Counted from the first letter of the stretch, positions 52,664-63,093 are shown. The stretch: DNA of 64,000 nucleotides from an uncultured Shimia sp. (GCF_947493595.1 NZ_CANLRL010000005.1:62001-126000), one strand, 5' to 3'. The notes: a model not told the origin generated them from the letters alone. Made by a program: numbers and translations.

Positions 52664-53356
52664 TCAGGCGGTCACCTGCGCCAGTAATGCGCTTGCGGCG
52701 GCTTGCTCCGCTTTGCGTTTGGAATTGTCTGTGGCTTCAGCGGTGGCCCCGTTTTCAAGCTTTGCGGCAATGGTGAACACTGGCGCGTGGTCAGGACCGG
52801 AGCGTTTTACCAATTCATATTTGGGCGGCGGCAACTTGCGGGCCTGCGCCCATTCCTGAAGTGAGGTTTTGGGGTCGCGGGCGTCCGCCTCCACGGTTTT
52901 GACGCGGTTGCCCCACAAACGCAGGATCAACGCTTTGGCCACATCAAAACCAGCGTCGCGGTACACGGCGGCCAGAACGGCCTCCATCGCGTCGCCCAAA
53001 AGCGCTTCTTTGCGGCGACCGCCAGACATCATCTCAGAGCGACCCAACTTGAGAGCCTCCCCCAGATCAATCTCACGGGCCACATCCGCACAGGTTTCCT
53101 TGCGCACCAACGCATTGAAACGCGGCGCCAGGGTGCCTTCGGCCGCGGATTTATCATGCTCGAGCAAAGCCTCGGACATCACCAAGCCAAGCACCCGGTC
53201 GCCCAAAAATTCAAGTCGCTGATTGTCCTGCCGAGTGGGGGACGACATCGAGGAATGTGTGACCGCACGCACCAACAGATCAGGGCGGGAAAACCTGTGC
53301 CCCAACCGCGCCTCAAGCGCCTTAAGATCTGCAGAGAGCTTCACGGCCATCTTCAC
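52664..53356 (-). CDS. rnc: ribonuclease III
   Basis: A 230-residue double-strand RNase for rRNA and mRNA processing. The catalytic signature is [20 protein letters not shown] (about residues 45-64), with the acidic metal residues of [14 protein letters not shown] later. The C-terminal double-stranded RNA-binding domain has [20 protein letters not shown]. The GTG at 53356 overlaps the lepB stop (GTGA) and has AAGGG 6 nt upstream; ATG 53350 is an alternative. Confidence 0.95.
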   Translation of the reverse strand: MKMAVKLSADLKALEARLGHRFSRPDLLVRAVTHSSMSSPTRQDNQRLEFLGDRVLGLVMSEALLEHDKSAAEGTLAPRFNALVRKETCADVAREIDLGEALKLGRSEMMSGGRRKEALLGDAMEAVLAAVYRDAGFDVAKALILRLWGNRVKTVEADARDPKTSLQEWAQARKLPPPKYELVKRSGPDHAPVFTIAAKLENGATAEATDNSKRKAEQAAASALLAQVTA

Positions 53357-54192
53357 TCAACGCCCTTGAAGAAACGATCGCTGCGCCACGTCCAGAAAGC
53401 AAACATCGAGCGACCCGCCGAGGAGAACATGATGCGATCAGCCCGACCAATCAGGTTTTCGTAAGGCACAAAACCCACGCCGCGCGCGGCCTGTGGCACC
53501 CGGCTGTCAGTGGAGTTATCCCGGTTGTCGCCCATGAAAAAGTAGTGACCTTCGGGTACAACATAGACATTGGTGTGGTCCGATTGCTGATCCTGGATGT
53601 TCAGGGTGCTGTAGGAAACGCCGTTTGGCAGGGTTTCGATGATGCGGGATTTTGCGCAGACACCGCCATCGCCCACAGTACCATTTTCACAGCGCGGGCG
53701 GTGGCCTTGCGGGCCTTGGGGACCATAGGTCTCGCGGAATACACCGCCGTCTTCCCGCTTCACCGCAACACCGTTGAGATGCACAACGCCGTTTTTGACT
53801 TGCACTTTATCACCGGGCACGCCGATCAACCGTTTGATGAAGTCATAGCCGGTCACCGGATGGCGGAACACCACCACATCGCCACGCTCAGGCTCACCAC
53901 CCAAAAAGCGCTCGTTGCTGCCTTTGCCCATCCAACCACAGAGGTCTTTGGCATCGACTTCCACACCGATGGCCGGGATACGAACCGATGGGCAGGAGGA
54001 ATACGAATAGCCGTACGTCATTTTATTCACGAACAGGAAATCGCCAATCAAGAGCGTGTCTTTCATGGAGCCTGACGGGATCCAGAACGGTTGAAAGAAT
54101 AGGGTGCGGAACACACCGGCGATCAGGAGCGCCCAGAAGATCGTTTTGATGGTCTCAACGATGCCGCTGTCGCTTTTGGCTTTTTCCGCCAT
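53353..54192 (-). CDS. lepB: signal peptidase I
   Basis: A 279-residue inner-membrane protease that removes Sec and Tat signal peptides. The N-terminal anchor is at about 15-33. The catalytic Ser42 is in [10 protein letters not shown] and the Lys120 general base is in [14 protein letters not shown]. The [11 protein letters not shown] box near residue 220 is also typical. It has an extra loop with Cys pairs ([26 protein letters not shown]) common in alphaproteobacteria. It is translationally coupled to rnc. Confidence 0.96.
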   Translation of the reverse strand: MAEKAKSDSGIVETIKTIFWALLIAGVFRTLFFQPFWIPSGSMKDTLLIGDFLFVNKMTYGYSYSSCPSVRIPAIGVEVDAKDLCGWMGKGSNERFLGGEPERGDVVVFRHPVTGYDFIKRLIGVPGDKVQVKNGVVHLNGVAVKREDGGVFRETYGPQGPQGHRPRCENGTVGDGGVCAKSRIIETLPNGVSYSTLNIQDQQSDHTNVYVVPEGHYFFMGDNRDNSTDSRVPQAARGVGFVPYENLIGRADRIMFSSAGRSMFAFWTWRSDRFFKGVE

Positions 54193-54261
54193 AGGGTCTG
54201 TCTCCGCTCGATTTACAGCCGTTTTTGGTCTGAGATTACATGCGGGCGCGGGCGCTTACTG

Positions 54262-54684
54262 TCAACCCGACTGCGTGGACTCTTCTGTGATTGGACGGGC
54301 TTCGATCACCACAAAAGCCTGCGCCCATGGGTGATCATCGGTCAGGGTGACGTGGATGATAGCTTCATGGCCAGCAGGCGTCATCTTTTCCAAGCGCTCC
54401 TTGGCCCAGCCGGTGACTTCCATCACGGGCTGACCGGTGCGCAGGTTGGACACGGCCATGTCTTTCCAGCTAATGCCCATGGCCAGTCCGGTGCCAAGCG
54501 CCTTGGAACAAGCCTCCTTGGCAGCCCAACGCTTGGCATAGGTGCCCACGGTGTCGCGGCGCCGTTCGGCTTTGGCTTGCTCAATCTCGGTAAAGACGCG
54601 GTTTTTGAAGCGATCGCCAAAGCGCTCGATGGTGCCCGCGATGCGGTCGATGTTGGCGAGGTCAGAGCCGATGCCGAGGATCAT
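54262..54684 (-). CDS. acpS: holo-[acyl-carrier-protein] synthase
   Basis: A 140-residue phosphopantetheinyl transferase that activates ACP. The motifs [12 protein letters not shown] (metal Asp) and [16 protein letters not shown] (Glu of the WxxKEA motif) are intact. It overlaps the Dabb-domain gene by ATGA, so its translation depends on the upstream gene. Confidence 0.95.
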   Translation of the reverse strand: MILGIGSDLANIDRIAGTIERFGDRFKNRVFTEIEQAKAERRRDTVGTYAKRWAAKEACSKALGTGLAMGISWKDMAVSNLRTGQPVMEVTGWAKERLEKMTPAGHEAIIHVTLTDDHPWAQAFVVIEARPITEESTQSG

Positions 54685-54992
54685 GGTGTGACCTCTATGT
54701 CAAAGACCAAAATGCCATCCGCGCCACCTTTGCACAGGCTGACCAGCGTGGCGCCCAATTGTTTGTGGCGTGGGTGTTCGGCGTAGGAATTCAGAGCATT
54801 TTCGTCTTTGGCATCAAACATGAAGCCAAAAGGATGGTTGGGGGACTTACGTTCAAAATCCCGGTTTACGCCTGCAACAAATCCGCTGCATCCCTGCAAT
54901 GTGTCCACAAGCTCCGCCAGCCCTTCAAGAACAGAGGGTAGTTTCTCTTGGGCATCGTCTTGCAAATTGAGCATCACACAGTGGCGGATCAT
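54681..54992 (-). CDS. Dabb (stress-response A/B barrel) domain protein
   Basis: A 103-residue dimeric alpha/beta barrel. It starts with [16 protein letters not shown] and contains [20 protein letters not shown] and [13 protein letters not shown], the pattern of Dabb proteins. Function is unknown; some members cleave or bind small phenolic compounds. It overlaps both neighbours by ATGA. Confidence 0.88.
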   Translation of the reverse strand: MIRHCVMLNLQDDAQEKLPSVLEGLAELVDTLQGCSGFVAGVNRDFERKSPNHPFGFMFDAKDENALNSYAEHPRHKQLGATLVSLCKGGADGILVFDIEVTP

Positions 54993-55615
54993 TGCAGTCT
55001 CGCGGTTAGAATTTTGTAGCCAGCAAAACCGAAAAAACCGGCAAAGGCGAGATCAAAAACACGGCTGGCGCGGCGGTATCCGCGTACGATTGCAGGCGAC
55101 GAGAACAGGAAGGCATAGCCGATGAAAATCAGGATCGATCCCGCAAACAGGGCTGCGAAATAAGCAAACAGCGTGGCTGGGGTGGCATCCGTTGGGGCAA
55201 CAATGGCGTAGATCGACGCCCAGCTGAGGATGGCCTTGGGGTTGGTGATGTGAACGGCGGCGCCTTTGGCAAAGAGGCTGTGGAAGCTACCCTTAAAGGG
55301 CGTGCCTGCGGCGGCTGTGGCATCTTTGCTCATAGCGCGCTTGAGGGCTTTGAGGGCCAACCAGCCGAGGTAGGCCGCGCCGGCGTAGCGCAAGAGTTCA
55401 AACACCCAGACATTGGCGAGCATGACGGCCGAAAGGCCTAGCGCGGCAGCAATGCCCCAACTGGCGGAGCCCGCTAGGATGCCTAAAGCAAAGGCCAAGG
55501 CGGGGCGGCGGCCTTCGGACATGGCGGTGCCGGCAATGCCCATGGTGGCGGGACCGGGGGAGCCGCCCGCCATAAGCCAGGCAATCCAGATGGCGATGAA
55601 CTCTGGTGTGATCAT
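54989..55615 (-). CDS. LysE-family amino acid/threonine-type exporter
   Basis: A 208-residue inner-membrane protein with about six hydrophobic segments. The family motif at the N terminus is SPGPATMGIAGTAMSEGRRP (usually PGPxx), and the middle has NPKAILSWASIYAI (the NPK motif). Substrates of this family include Lys, Arg, Thr and homoserine lactone. It overlaps the upstream membrane protein and the Dabb gene by ATGA. Confidence 0.9.
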   Translation of the reverse strand: MITPEFIAIWIAWLMAGGSPGPATMGIAGTAMSEGRRPALAFALGILAGSASWGIAAALGLSAVMLANVWVFELLRYAGAAYLGWLALKALKRAMSKDATAAAGTPFKGSFHSLFAKGAAVHITNPKAILSWASIYAIVAPTDATPATLFAYFAALFAGSILIFIGYAFLFSSPAIVRGYRRASRVFDLAFAGFFGFAGYKILTARLQ

Positions 55616-56064
55616 GGCTTAGCGCGGAGTTTGGCGGCCACTTTGATGCCGTTGCGCACGCCCATGCCCAGAAAAATTCGGTTTGTCAGGTAAACCAGCG
55701 CCACCAAACCCACAAATATCATCATCCAAACTGGAAGGCTGATCACCGACAGCACCGAGAACACATCAAACCCCAAGGCGGTCATCACGCCAATCGACAA
55801 CCCGGCAAAGACCAGTTGAATGACCGTCGCAACAAGGGTGAGCGGCCAAGCCAGGCGCCAAGCGGCCCCTTTGGGCAGTGCGGTTTCTGTGTCACGGCCA
55901 TGGCGCATCCCCAGATCCTGAGCAGCGGTAATGGCAGGCAACCAAACGCTCATGCCAGCGGGCAGGTCAGTGTTTGTCCATTGCGCCAACGCCATATCGA
56001 CTGCGATCACGGCCAACATGATTGCGCTATAAAAGACGGCGTAGCGGCGTAGGTTCAGTTCCAT
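55612..56064 (-). CDS. small membrane protein, ABZJ_00895-like
   Basis: A 150-residue protein with three or four hydrophobic segments (about 10-30, 76-96, 100-128). The cytosolic-side motif LPAITAAQDLGMRHGRD and the following ALPKGAAWRLAWPLTL resemble the ABZJ_00895 family, an uncharacterised group, which I recall from memory only. It is first in a chain of four genes joined by ATGA overlaps that ends in acpS. Confidence 0.65.
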   Translation of the reverse strand: MELNLRRYAVFYSAIMLAVIAVDMALAQWTNTDLPAGMSVWLPAITAAQDLGMRHGRDTETALPKGAAWRLAWPLTLVATVIQLVFAGLSIGVMTALGFDVFSVLSVISLPVWMMIFVGLVALVYLTNRIFLGMGVRNGIKVAAKLRAKP

Positions 56065-56081
56065 GGAAATCCTCTCAGCAG

Positions 56082-56816
56082 TTATGCCCGTGCGTCATCC
56101 ATCAGGCGGCGCATTTCCTGGATCGCGGGATCAAGGCCACGGAAGATCGACTCGCCAATCAGGAAGTGGCCAATGTTGAGTTCCATCACTTCTGGCAATG
56201 CCGCGATGGGTTGCACGGTTTCATACGTCAGCCCGTGGCCTGCGTGTACTTCGAGGCCGAGGGAATGGGCAAAGGTGGCCATTTCGGTCAAACGCGCCAA
56301 TTCGGCGTCCCGTTCCTCAAAACGGCCTTCGTAATGGTAGTCACAATAAGCGCCGGTGTGCAGCTCGATGACTTGCGCTCCGATGCGGTTCGCAGCCTCG
56401 ATCTGTGGCTTATCGGCGGCGATGAAGATCGAAACTCGGCAGCCTGCGTCACGCAGAGGTGCAATAAAGTGGGCCAGCTTGTTTTCCTCACGTGCCACTT
56501 CCAGACCGCCCTCGGTGGTGCGCTCTTCGCGCTTCTCCGGAACAATGCAAACCGCGTGGGGTTTGTGGCGCAAGGCGATCGCCTGCATCTCTTCAGTGGC
56601 AGCCATCTCAAAGTTGAGCGGCACCGAGAGTGCCTCCATCAGCGCGTCGATGTCTGCGTCTGCGATATGGCGACGGTCTTCGCGCAGGTGGGCCGTGATG
56701 CCGTCCGCGCCCGCCTCTTCGGCCAGCTTGGCCGCGCGCACAGGATCCGGATAAGCCGAGCCACGTGCGTTGCGCACGGTGGCCACGTGGTCAATGTTCA
56801 CTCCCAAACGCAGCAT
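56082..56816 (-). CDS. pdxJ: pyridoxine 5'-phosphate synthase
   Basis: A 244-residue TIM-barrel enzyme for the last ring-closing step of vitamin B6 synthesis. It opens with [18 protein letters not shown] and has [34 protein letters not shown], and the glycine-rich [12 protein letters not shown] and [12 protein letters not shown], all PdxJ landmarks. It is the same direction as the membrane protein and acpS chain, with an 17-bp gap. Confidence 0.96.
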   Translation of the reverse strand: MLRLGVNIDHVATVRNARGSAYPDPVRAAKLAEEAGADGITAHLREDRRHIADADIDALMEALSVPLNFEMAATEEMQAIALRHKPHAVCIVPEKREERTTEGGLEVAREENKLAHFIAPLRDAGCRVSIFIAADKPQIEAANRIGAQVIELHTGAYCDYHYEGRFEERDAELARLTEMATFAHSLGLEVHAGHGLTYETVQPIAALPEVMELNIGHFLIGESIFRGLDPAIQEMRRLMDDARA

Positions 56817-56927
56817 CGCATTTCCTCCGGGGCAGGTTTGATCAAATTTGCGGCGAGACTACGGGCAGCGCGGCGCAAGGAAAACCGGTTTTTTGTGTGC
56901 ATACAATTTTCAGGCTGGCCGAAGTTG

Positions 56928-57584
56928 TCAGTTGTCCTGCTGCACGTTGGCGGCCTGTTCCTCGGCAACAGCGCGGGCTTTGGCAATGCGTTTGGCAAAT
57001 TTGGCAGAGCGGCGTTTTTGGTAAGCCCGGATCACTGGAACAGAGAGATAGTACATCACCGTGGCGGTGATGATGCCGGGAATGATGCCGCCAATCATGT
57101 AAGGGTAGAACACTTCGTCAAAGAAGATGCGCAGGCCGTGCCAATCGGCCACGTCATCGGTGAACATGGCCCAAAAATTGTGCCAAAGGTCCGCGCCCGC
57201 GTTGGCAAACTTTCCCGCAAGTGTGCCTTTGTCGCCCTCTTCAAACTCAGTCCCCAAGATAAAGTGGCCGGTTTTGAGCGACACAACGCCAATTGGCAGA
57301 TAGGTCAGCGGGTTGCCAAAGAAGGTCGCCAGCAAAGCGGCCAGCAGGTTGCCGCCCAGGATGCGTGACAGGAGCGCGGCGACCACGAAGTGCATGGTGT
57401 AAAACGGCGTAAAGGTGGTGAAAACCCCGGCCCAGATACCGCGCCCGATGGTTTCGGCAGACCCGGGCAAACGGTGTAGGCGATGCTGCACGTACCGCGC
57501 CGCCCGTCCCCAGCCACCGCGGGGATAGAAAAACTCTCCAATGAGCCGGAGAAACGGTCTTCTATCGCGGCGCTTAAATACCAC
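56928..57584 (-). CDS. DUF2062-family membrane protein
   Basis: A 218-residue inner-membrane protein. The DUF2062 pattern is readable: PSGSAE-like LPGSAETIGRGIWAGVFTTF, then TPFYTMHFVVAALLSRIL and GNLLAALLATFFGNPLTY, then the loop and a further helix at GIIPGIITATVMYYLSV. The C-terminal 40 residues are charged and helical. Function is unknown. It lies between pdxJ and rsh, as in many Rhodobacteraceae. Confidence 0.88.
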   Translation of the reverse strand: MVFKRRDRRPFLRLIGEFFYPRGGWGRAARYVQHRLHRLPGSAETIGRGIWAGVFTTFTPFYTMHFVVAALLSRILGGNLLAALLATFFGNPLTYLPIGVVSLKTGHFILGTEFEEGDKGTLAGKFANAGADLWHNFWAMFTDDVADWHGLRIFFDEVFYPYMIGGIIPGIITATVMYYLSVPVIRAYQKRRSAKFAKRIAKARAVAEEQAANVQQDN

Positions 57585-57602
57585 GGGGGTTCCTCGAATT
57601 CG

Positions 57603-59738
57603 TCAGGTCGCGAGCGGGCTGCGGACCAAATCTGGGTTTCTGTAGCGTTCGATTTCGGCCACGTCGGTTTCCGCTTCCAATGCCAGCATCAGCTTGTGCA
57701 GATGTTCGGCGTCGCCAAGGTCCACACTGATCAGAAGTCTGTAAAAATCCGGTTTCCGGTCCAAGAACACCATGTCAGAGATATTGGCCTTATTCTCGCC
57801 AATCAATGTGCAAAGTCGCCCCAGTACCCCAGCGTCATTGCCAATCGTGATCAGCAGCTGCACAGTGTAGATTGGTTTGTGTTTGCCCGCGTGCCAATGC
57901 AGATCGAGCCAGCGTTCTGGCTGATCTTCATAGTTAGACAGGGCGTCACAATCGATGGCATGAACGACAACGCCTTGGCCACGATAGGTGATGCCCACGA
58001 TCCGCTCGCCTGGCAGCGGCTGACAGCAGGGCGCACGCTGAAAGCTCTGATCTGCGGACAGGCCAATCACGGCACGTTCAGAGGCCACTTCGTCGGTCTC
58101 TGCCGGTGCCAAATCCGGATAGACGGTTTGCAGCACTTCTTGTGCGGTCAGTTCCGCAGACCCCAGTCGTGCCAAAACTTCGTCTTTGTCCTTCAGACGC
58201 AAATGTTTGGCCGCCAGACCAAGTGCCTTGTCAGTGGATTTCTTGCCCACATGCTCAAAGGCGGATCGGGCCAATTCTGCCCCCAGACGCACATAGCGGT
58301 CTCGATCCATCTCGCGCAGGGCACGACGGATGGCGGTGCGGGCCTTGCCGGTTTTTGCGATATCCAGCCATGTGGCCTGCGGCATTTGGCCTTCAGCGGT
58401 GATGACCTCAACGGATTGGCCATTTTTGATCCGAGTCCAAAGCGGCACGCGGCGATGGTCGACTTTTGCGCCAACACAAGCGTGGCCAATGCGCGTGTGG
58501 ATCGCATAGGCAAAATCAATTGGCGTCGCACCGCGCGGCAGCTTCACCACTTCGCCTTTGGGCGTGAAGCAGAAAACCTGATCCGAATACATCTCTAGTT
58601 TGACGGCTTCGAGGAAGTCTTCGTGGTCTTCTTCCGCATCAAATTGTTCAGTCAGGCCGGAAATCCATTTCACCGGATCAACCGCAAAAGGGTTTTCGCC
58701 ACGCACACCGTCTTTGTAAGACCAATGCGCTGCCACACCGGATTCGGCAACGTCGTGCATCTGCTGGGTGCGAATCTGCACCTCGACGCGGCGACCATTG
58801 CGACCTGACACGGTGGTGTGGATTGAGCGATATCCGTTGGATTTTGGTTGGCTGATATAGTCCTTGAAACGGCCTGGCACCGCGCGCCAGCGCTGGTGGA
58901 TCATGCCCAAGGCGCGGTAACAGCTATCTTCGGTATCCGTGATAATGCGAAACCCGTAGATGTCAGATAGACGAGAAAAACCTTGGTCTTTCTCCTGCAT
59001 CTTGCGCCAAATGGAATAAGGCTTCTTGGCGCGCCCAAAAACATCGCCCTTGATGCCATGCTCCCCCAACACCAGACGCATGTCTGCCGTGGTGCGCTCA
59101 ATCACATCGCCGGTTTCTTTTTGCAACGTGATGAAGCGGCGCATGATGGAGGCACGACCATCCGGGTTGAGCACTTTGAACGCGAGATCCTCAAGCTCGT
59201 CGCGCATCCATTGCATACCCATGCGGCCCGCAAGAGGGGCGTAGATATCCATGGTTTCGCGCGCCTTTTGCCCCTGTTTGTCAGGGCGCATGGCTTTGAT
59301 GGTGCGCATGTTGTGCAGCCGATCAGCCAACTTGACCAAGATCACCCGCAGGTCTTTGGACATGGCCATGAACAGCTTGCGGAAGTTTTCTGCCTGTTTG
59401 GTCTCAGACGACGACAGTTGCAGATTGGTCAACTTGGTCACACCGTCGACCAAGCCCGCAATTTCGCCACCGAACAGCTCTTCGACAGTCTCATAGGAGG
59501 CTTGAGTGTCCTCAATGGTGTCGTGCAAAAGCGCCGTGATGATGGAGGCATCATCCAGGTGCTGCTCGGCCAAAATCCAAGCCACTTCAATCGGGTGGGT
59601 GTAATAGGGTTCGCCTGAGTGGCGAAACTGTCCATCATGCATCTCGCGGCCATAGTCATAGGCCGCGCGAATCAAGTCTTCATTGGTCTTAGGATTGTAG
59701 GCGCGAATGAGATTTACGAGATCGTCCGCAGGGATCAT
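57603..59738 (-). CDS. bifunctional (p)ppGpp synthetase/hydrolase (RelA/SpoT family)
   Basis: A 711-residue stringent-response enzyme. The N-terminal HD hydrolase domain has YTHPIEVAWILAEQ and LLHDTIEDT (about residues 45-75), so degradation is active. The synthetase domain (about 230-370) has YGFRIITDTEDSCYRALGMI and RFKDYISQPKSNGYRSIHTT. A TGS domain (about 385-450) and a C-terminal ACT domain follow. Both activities look intact, as in the single Rsh of most alphaproteobacteria. It is downstream of rpoZ in reading order, a conserved link. Confidence 0.95.
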   Translation of the reverse strand: MIPADDLVNLIRAYNPKTNEDLIRAAYDYGREMHDGQFRHSGEPYYTHPIEVAWILAEQHLDDASIITALLHDTIEDTQASYETVEELFGGEIAGLVDGVTKLTNLQLSSSETKQAENFRKLFMAMSKDLRVILVKLADRLHNMRTIKAMRPDKQGQKARETMDIYAPLAGRMGMQWMRDELEDLAFKVLNPDGRASIMRRFITLQKETGDVIERTTADMRLVLGEHGIKGDVFGRAKKPYSIWRKMQEKDQGFSRLSDIYGFRIITDTEDSCYRALGMIHQRWRAVPGRFKDYISQPKSNGYRSIHTTVSGRNGRRVEVQIRTQQMHDVAESGVAAHWSYKDGVRGENPFAVDPVKWISGLTEQFDAEEDHEDFLEAVKLEMYSDQVFCFTPKGEVVKLPRGATPIDFAYAIHTRIGHACVGAKVDHRRVPLWTRIKNGQSVEVITAEGQMPQATWLDIAKTGKARTAIRRALREMDRDRYVRLGAELARSAFEHVGKKSTDKALGLAAKHLRLKDKDEVLARLGSAELTAQEVLQTVYPDLAPAETDEVASERAVIGLSADQSFQRAPCCQPLPGERIVGITYRGQGVVVHAIDCDALSNYEDQPERWLDLHWHAGKHKPIYTVQLLITIGNDAGVLGRLCTLIGENKANISDMVFLDRKPDFYRLLISVDLGDAEHLHKLMLALEAETDVAEIERYRNPDLVRSPLAT

Positions 59739-59765
59739 TTGCGCCCACCCATAGTCCTTGAGGGC

Positions 59766-60119
59766 TTAGCCCTGACCTTGCGCTTCCATCAGGGCACGCA
59801 GCAGTTTTTCTTCGGACATGTCGTCCTCTTGAGGCGTATCCGGCTCAGAGCCCATCAGAAGCGCCATGCGATCTTCTTCTGGCTCATCAACCTCGATCTG
59901 GCTCTGGTTGGCTTCGATCAGACGCTCACGCAGCTCATCCGCAGTCTGGGTTTCTTCGGCAATTTCACGCAGTGCCACAACTGGGTTTTTGTCGTTGTCA
60001 CGATCCAGAGTGATGGCGGCGCCAGCGGACACCTCACGGGCGCGGTGGGACGCAAGCATCACCAGCTCAAAGCGGTTTTGAACTTTGTCTACGCAGTCTT
60101 CAACGGTCACGCGGGCCAT
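59766..60119 (-). CDS. rpoZ: RNA polymerase subunit omega
   Basis: A 117-residue small RNA polymerase subunit. The conserved N terminus is [20 protein letters not shown] and ASHRAREV, with [11 protein letters not shown] next. The C-terminal half is very acidic ([24 protein letters not shown]) and longer than the E. coli subunit, as is common in alphaproteobacteria. The ATG at 60119 begins the usual MARVTVEDC. It is followed by rsh after 27 bp. Omega also helps ppGpp bind polymerase in some bacteria. Confidence 0.95.
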   Translation of the reverse strand: MARVTVEDCVDKVQNRFELVMLASHRAREVSAGAAITLDRDNDKNPVVALREIAEETQTADELRERLIEANQSQIEVDEPEEDRMALLMGSEPDTPQEDDMSEEKLLRALMEAQGQG

Positions 60120-60194
60120 CGGGCACTCCAATTGTTATGGATCGAGTCAGAAATCGTGTGTGTAAGGGGGATTGTACCCCTTGACAAGCAGGTT

Positions 60195-60755
60195 TCAAAG
60201 GGGCCGCGGCTCTTTCTGAGCGAAATCCGGTAAATCCCCAAACATTTGGGCCACTGTGCACCCCGAGATTGGGTGTTTCCAGTGCGGCGCAACATCCATC
60301 AATGGCGCCAACACAAAGGCGCGGTCTTGCAATCGCGGATGCGGGAGAATCAATTCCGCCGGAGCCTCCTTGGCCTGTTGCTCGGCAGGTAAGTCTCGCC
60401 AGCGCATCCAAATCGAGGCATTTGGCATCACTTGCGACTCAAATCCGATCAAATCGATATCCAGCGGACGGGTGCCCCATCGGGTCAAACGCTCCCGCCC
60501 AAAGGCACTCTCAATCTTGTGCAATGTCGTGAGCAAGTCTTGCGCAGAAAGCGCGGTTTCAACAGAGACAGCCGCATTTATAAAATCAGGCCCCGCTCCC
60601 TTTGGAAAACAAGGGGTTTGGAAAAATCGGCTAACTGCACGAATATGAACGTCATTCCGGTTCAAATGAATTAAAGATTCTTGCAGTGTTTGAATTGGTG
60701 AGCCAAATTGAGACGGTAAATTACCGCCAAGAGCCAATAGACCAAAACTACTCAC
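60195..60755 (-). CDS. folK: 2-amino-4-hydroxy-6-hydroxymethyldihydropteridine pyrophosphokinase
   Basis: A 186-residue enzyme that pyrophosphorylates the folate pterin precursor. Motifs: LLALGGNLPS, SRFFQTPCFPKGAGPDFINA (about residues 40-59), and FGRERLTRWGTRPLDIDLIG, then LPHPRLQDRAFVLAPL. The start is a GTG with AGGGAT upstream. It is the first gene in this minus-strand run, divergent from the NYN gene. Confidence 0.95.
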   Translation of the reverse strand: MSSFGLLALGGNLPSQFGSPIQTLQESLIHLNRNDVHIRAVSRFFQTPCFPKGAGPDFINAAVSVETALSAQDLLTTLHKIESAFGRERLTRWGTRPLDIDLIGFESQVMPNASIWMRWRDLPAEQQAKEAPAELILPHPRLQDRAFVLAPLMDVAPHWKHPISGCTVAQMFGDLPDFAQKEPRPL

Positions 60756-60908
60756 TTTAATCCCTATCTAATTTTCTAGTTGGACCGAACTTACCGCAAA
60801 TGCTTGCGACCCCCGTAAATATGACTATTTTAAACGTGCTGTCACGCTCACTCCAAATTTTCACTCACGGGACATTCCAGGCGCGGCAGAGTTAGAAAGG
60901 ACATTTTG

Positions 60909-61484
60909 ATGTTTTACAAAGACGAACGGCTTGCGCTGTTCATAGACGGTTCGAATCTGTACGCGGCTGCGAAGTCGCTTGGATTCGATATCGACTACAA
61001 GCTTCTGCGACAGGAATTTATGCGTCGCGGCAAGCTGCTCCGTGCCTTTTATTACACAGCGCTGCTGGAGAATGACGAGTATTCGCCAATCCGCCCGCTG
61101 GTAGACTGGCTACATTACAACGGCTTCACCATGGTGACCAAGGCGGCGAAGGAGTACACAGACTCCCAGGGGCGTCGTAAGGTCAAGGGGAACATGGACA
61201 TTGAGCTGGCGGTGAACGCGATGGAACTGGCGCCACATGTGGACCACATCGTTTTGTTCTCGGGAGATGGGGATTTCCGTCCGCTGGTTGAAAGTCTGCA
61301 ACGTCAAGGCGTGCGAGTGTCCGTGGTATCCACGATCCGCAGCCAGCCACCGATGATTTCTGATGAACTGCGCCGTCAGGCTGACAACTTCATCGAGCTG
61401 GATGGCCTTCGCGAAGTGATTGGCCGGCCGCCGCGTGATCCGATGCCCGAACACAACCGCGAGTCGGAAATGGCAGACGACTAA
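60909..61484 (+). CDS. NYN-domain (LabA/DUF88 family) protein
   Basis: A 191-residue protein with the PIN-like NYN nuclease fold. The conserved acidic residues are in LFIDGSNLY, KGNMDIELAVNAM and VLFSGDGDFRPLVESL, which is the arrangement for metal-dependent RNA cleavage. LabA-type members in cyanobacteria act in circadian output; a role here is unknown. AAAGGA precedes the ATG. A terminator follows. Confidence 0.9.
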   Translation: MFYKDERLALFIDGSNLYAAAKSLGFDIDYKLLRQEFMRRGKLLRAFYYTALLENDEYSPIRPLVDWLHYNGFTMVTKAAKEYTDSQGRRKVKGNMDIELAVNAMELAPHVDHIVLFSGDGDFRPLVESLQRQGVRVSVVSTIRSQPPMISDELRRQADNFIELDGLREVIGRPPRDPMPEHNRESEMADD

Positions 61485-61508
61485 GTCACGCCAATTTTGG
61501 AAGTGAAG

Positions 61509-61535
61509 AGCCGGGGCTGACGCCTCGGCTTTTTT
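61509..61535 (+). terminator. intrinsic terminator after the NYN gene
   Basis: AGCCGGGGC pairs with GCCTCGGCT (9 bp with one G-T pair) around TGAC, and six T residues end it. It separates the NYN gene from the convergent cytochrome gene. Confidence 0.9.
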
Positions 61536-61544
61536 GTGCCCGGA

Positions 61545-62018
61545 TCATCCTTGGGGATCATTCATGTCGTTGTGCATCTTGATCACCCGATCCGGCCAAG
61601 TGCTCTTGATGTAACCCAGCACGTTCAAAATCTCCTGATCGCTTAGGCTGTCTTCAAAACCTGGCATATTGCTTTCATACCCTTGCCCAATCACTGCTGC
61701 ACTGCCTTGTTTCGTGATCGCAAAGAGCATTGCATCAGGGTGGTGCCAGGTATGGCCGGTTTCGTCATGTGGCGGCGCAGGCATCAAGCCATCGGGCGTG
61801 CGTTGTTTCCAGTTGGGCTCCCCTTCCAAGTTACCCCCGTGGCAAGACGCGCAATACTCCGCATACAGAGCTTGGCCCTGTGCAACGCCAGCAGGCTCGT
61901 CATACGGCAGGCGTAGATTGGCCTCGGTGGTGTCAATCGGATTGACCAAAGATTGCACAATGAATCCCCCGACAATCGCAATGCCAAGCGCCGCCCAGCC
62001 TAGTTTTGAAAACGCCAT
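61545..62018 (-). CDS. membrane-anchored class I cytochrome c
   Basis: A 157-residue protein. An N-terminal membrane helix (about 5-25) acts as anchor or signal. One haem-c site CASCH is at about residue 60, after GQALYAEY, and the Met ligand is probably in [20 protein letters not shown], which has the final-helix pattern. It is shorter than CcmH-type proteins and resembles small c4/c5 or cbb3-like diheme halves. ATG 62018 has GGGAGA upstream. It is divergent from ispH. Confidence 0.88.
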   Translation of the reverse strand: MAFSKLGWAALGIAIVGGFIVQSLVNPIDTTEANLRLPYDEPAGVAQGQALYAEYCASCHGGNLEGEPNWKQRTPDGLMPAPPHDETGHTWHHPDAMLFAITKQGSAAVIGQGYESNMPGFEDSLSDQEILNVLGYIKSTWPDRVIKMHNDMNDPQG

Positions 62019-62139
62019 GTTCTCTCCCATTTTGAAGTGCGTTCGCGTTACCACCCTGCCCCACTGGAAGGTCAAGCACTGGACGTTGGCGCGTGAAATC
62101 ACTACCTGTTGCCGCAAGATCATCGTGGAGACCACAGCT

Positions 62140-63093
62140 ATGAGCAAGCCGCCCCTGACCATCCATCTTGCGGCCCCGCGTGGGTTTTGTGCCGGAGTCG
62201 ATCGCGCCATCAAGATTGTGGAGATGGCTCTCACTAAATGGGGCGCTCCGGTCTATGTGCGCCACGAAATTGTGCACAACAAATATGTGGTGGACGGGCT
62301 TCGGGACAAAGGGGCGGTGTTTGTCGAAGAGTTGGATGAATGCCCCGATGACCGACCGGTGATTTTCTCGGCGCACGGCGTTGCCAAGATTGTGCCTGCC
62401 GAAGCGCAACGTCGCGAGATGATCTATGTGGACGCGACCTGTCCGTTGGTCAGCAAGGTGCATATCGAGGCCGAACGTCACAGCGAAAACGGGCTACAGA
62501 TCATTATGATTGGCCATGCCGGCCACCCGGAAACCATTGGCACTATGGGACAGTTGCCCGACGGCGAAGTGCTGCTTGTGGAAACCGAGGCGGATGTGGC
62601 CACTGTCGACGTGCGCGACCCAAGCAAGCTTGCCTTTGTGACCCAAACAACCCTGTCTGTGGATGACACCAAAGGCATTGTGGCTGCACTCAACACGCGG
62701 TTTCCGGAGATTGTCGGCCCCCACAAAGAAGACATCTGCTACGCCACCACCAACCGCCAAGAGGCTGTAAAAGAAGTGGCCCCCAAAGTTGATGCCATGT
62801 TGGTGGTGGGTGCGCCCAATTCCTCCAACTCCAAGCGGCTTGTGGAGGTGGGAGCCAAAAACGGGTGCCAATACTCGCAGTTGGTCCAAAGGGGCAAAGA
62901 CATTGACTGGCGGGCCCTAGAAGGCATCACGTCGCTGGGCATCACAGCGGGCGCCAGCGCACCTGAAGTGCTGGTCAATGAGGTCATTGACGCTTTCCGG
63001 GACAAATTTGATGTGACGGTGGAAGTGGTCGAGACCGCCGTGGAGCGGGTGAATTTCAAGGTGCCACGCGTATTGCGGGACGTGACAGTTTAG
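62140..63093 (+). CDS. ispH: 4-hydroxy-3-methylbut-2-enyl diphosphate reductase
   Basis: A 317-residue [4Fe-4S] enzyme that makes IPP and DMAPP at the end of the MEP isoprenoid pathway. The three cluster Cys are in [21 protein letters not shown] and [29 protein letters not shown] and [13 protein letters not shown] are also standard. ATG 62140 has GTGGAG at 9 nt upstream; in-frame sequence before it overlaps the divergent cytochrome gene. Confidence 0.96.
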   Translation: MSKPPLTIHLAAPRGFCAGVDRAIKIVEMALTKWGAPVYVRHEIVHNKYVVDGLRDKGAVFVEELDECPDDRPVIFSAHGVAKIVPAEAQRREMIYVDATCPLVSKVHIEAERHSENGLQIIMIGHAGHPETIGTMGQLPDGEVLLVETEADVATVDVRDPSKLAFVTQTTLSVDDTKGIVAALNTRFPEIVGPHKEDICYATTNRQEAVKEVAPKVDAMLVVGAPNSSNSKRLVEVGAKNGCQYSQLVQRGKDIDWRALEGITSLGITAGASAPEVLVNEVIDAFRDKFDVTVEVVETAVERVNFKVPRVLRDVTV

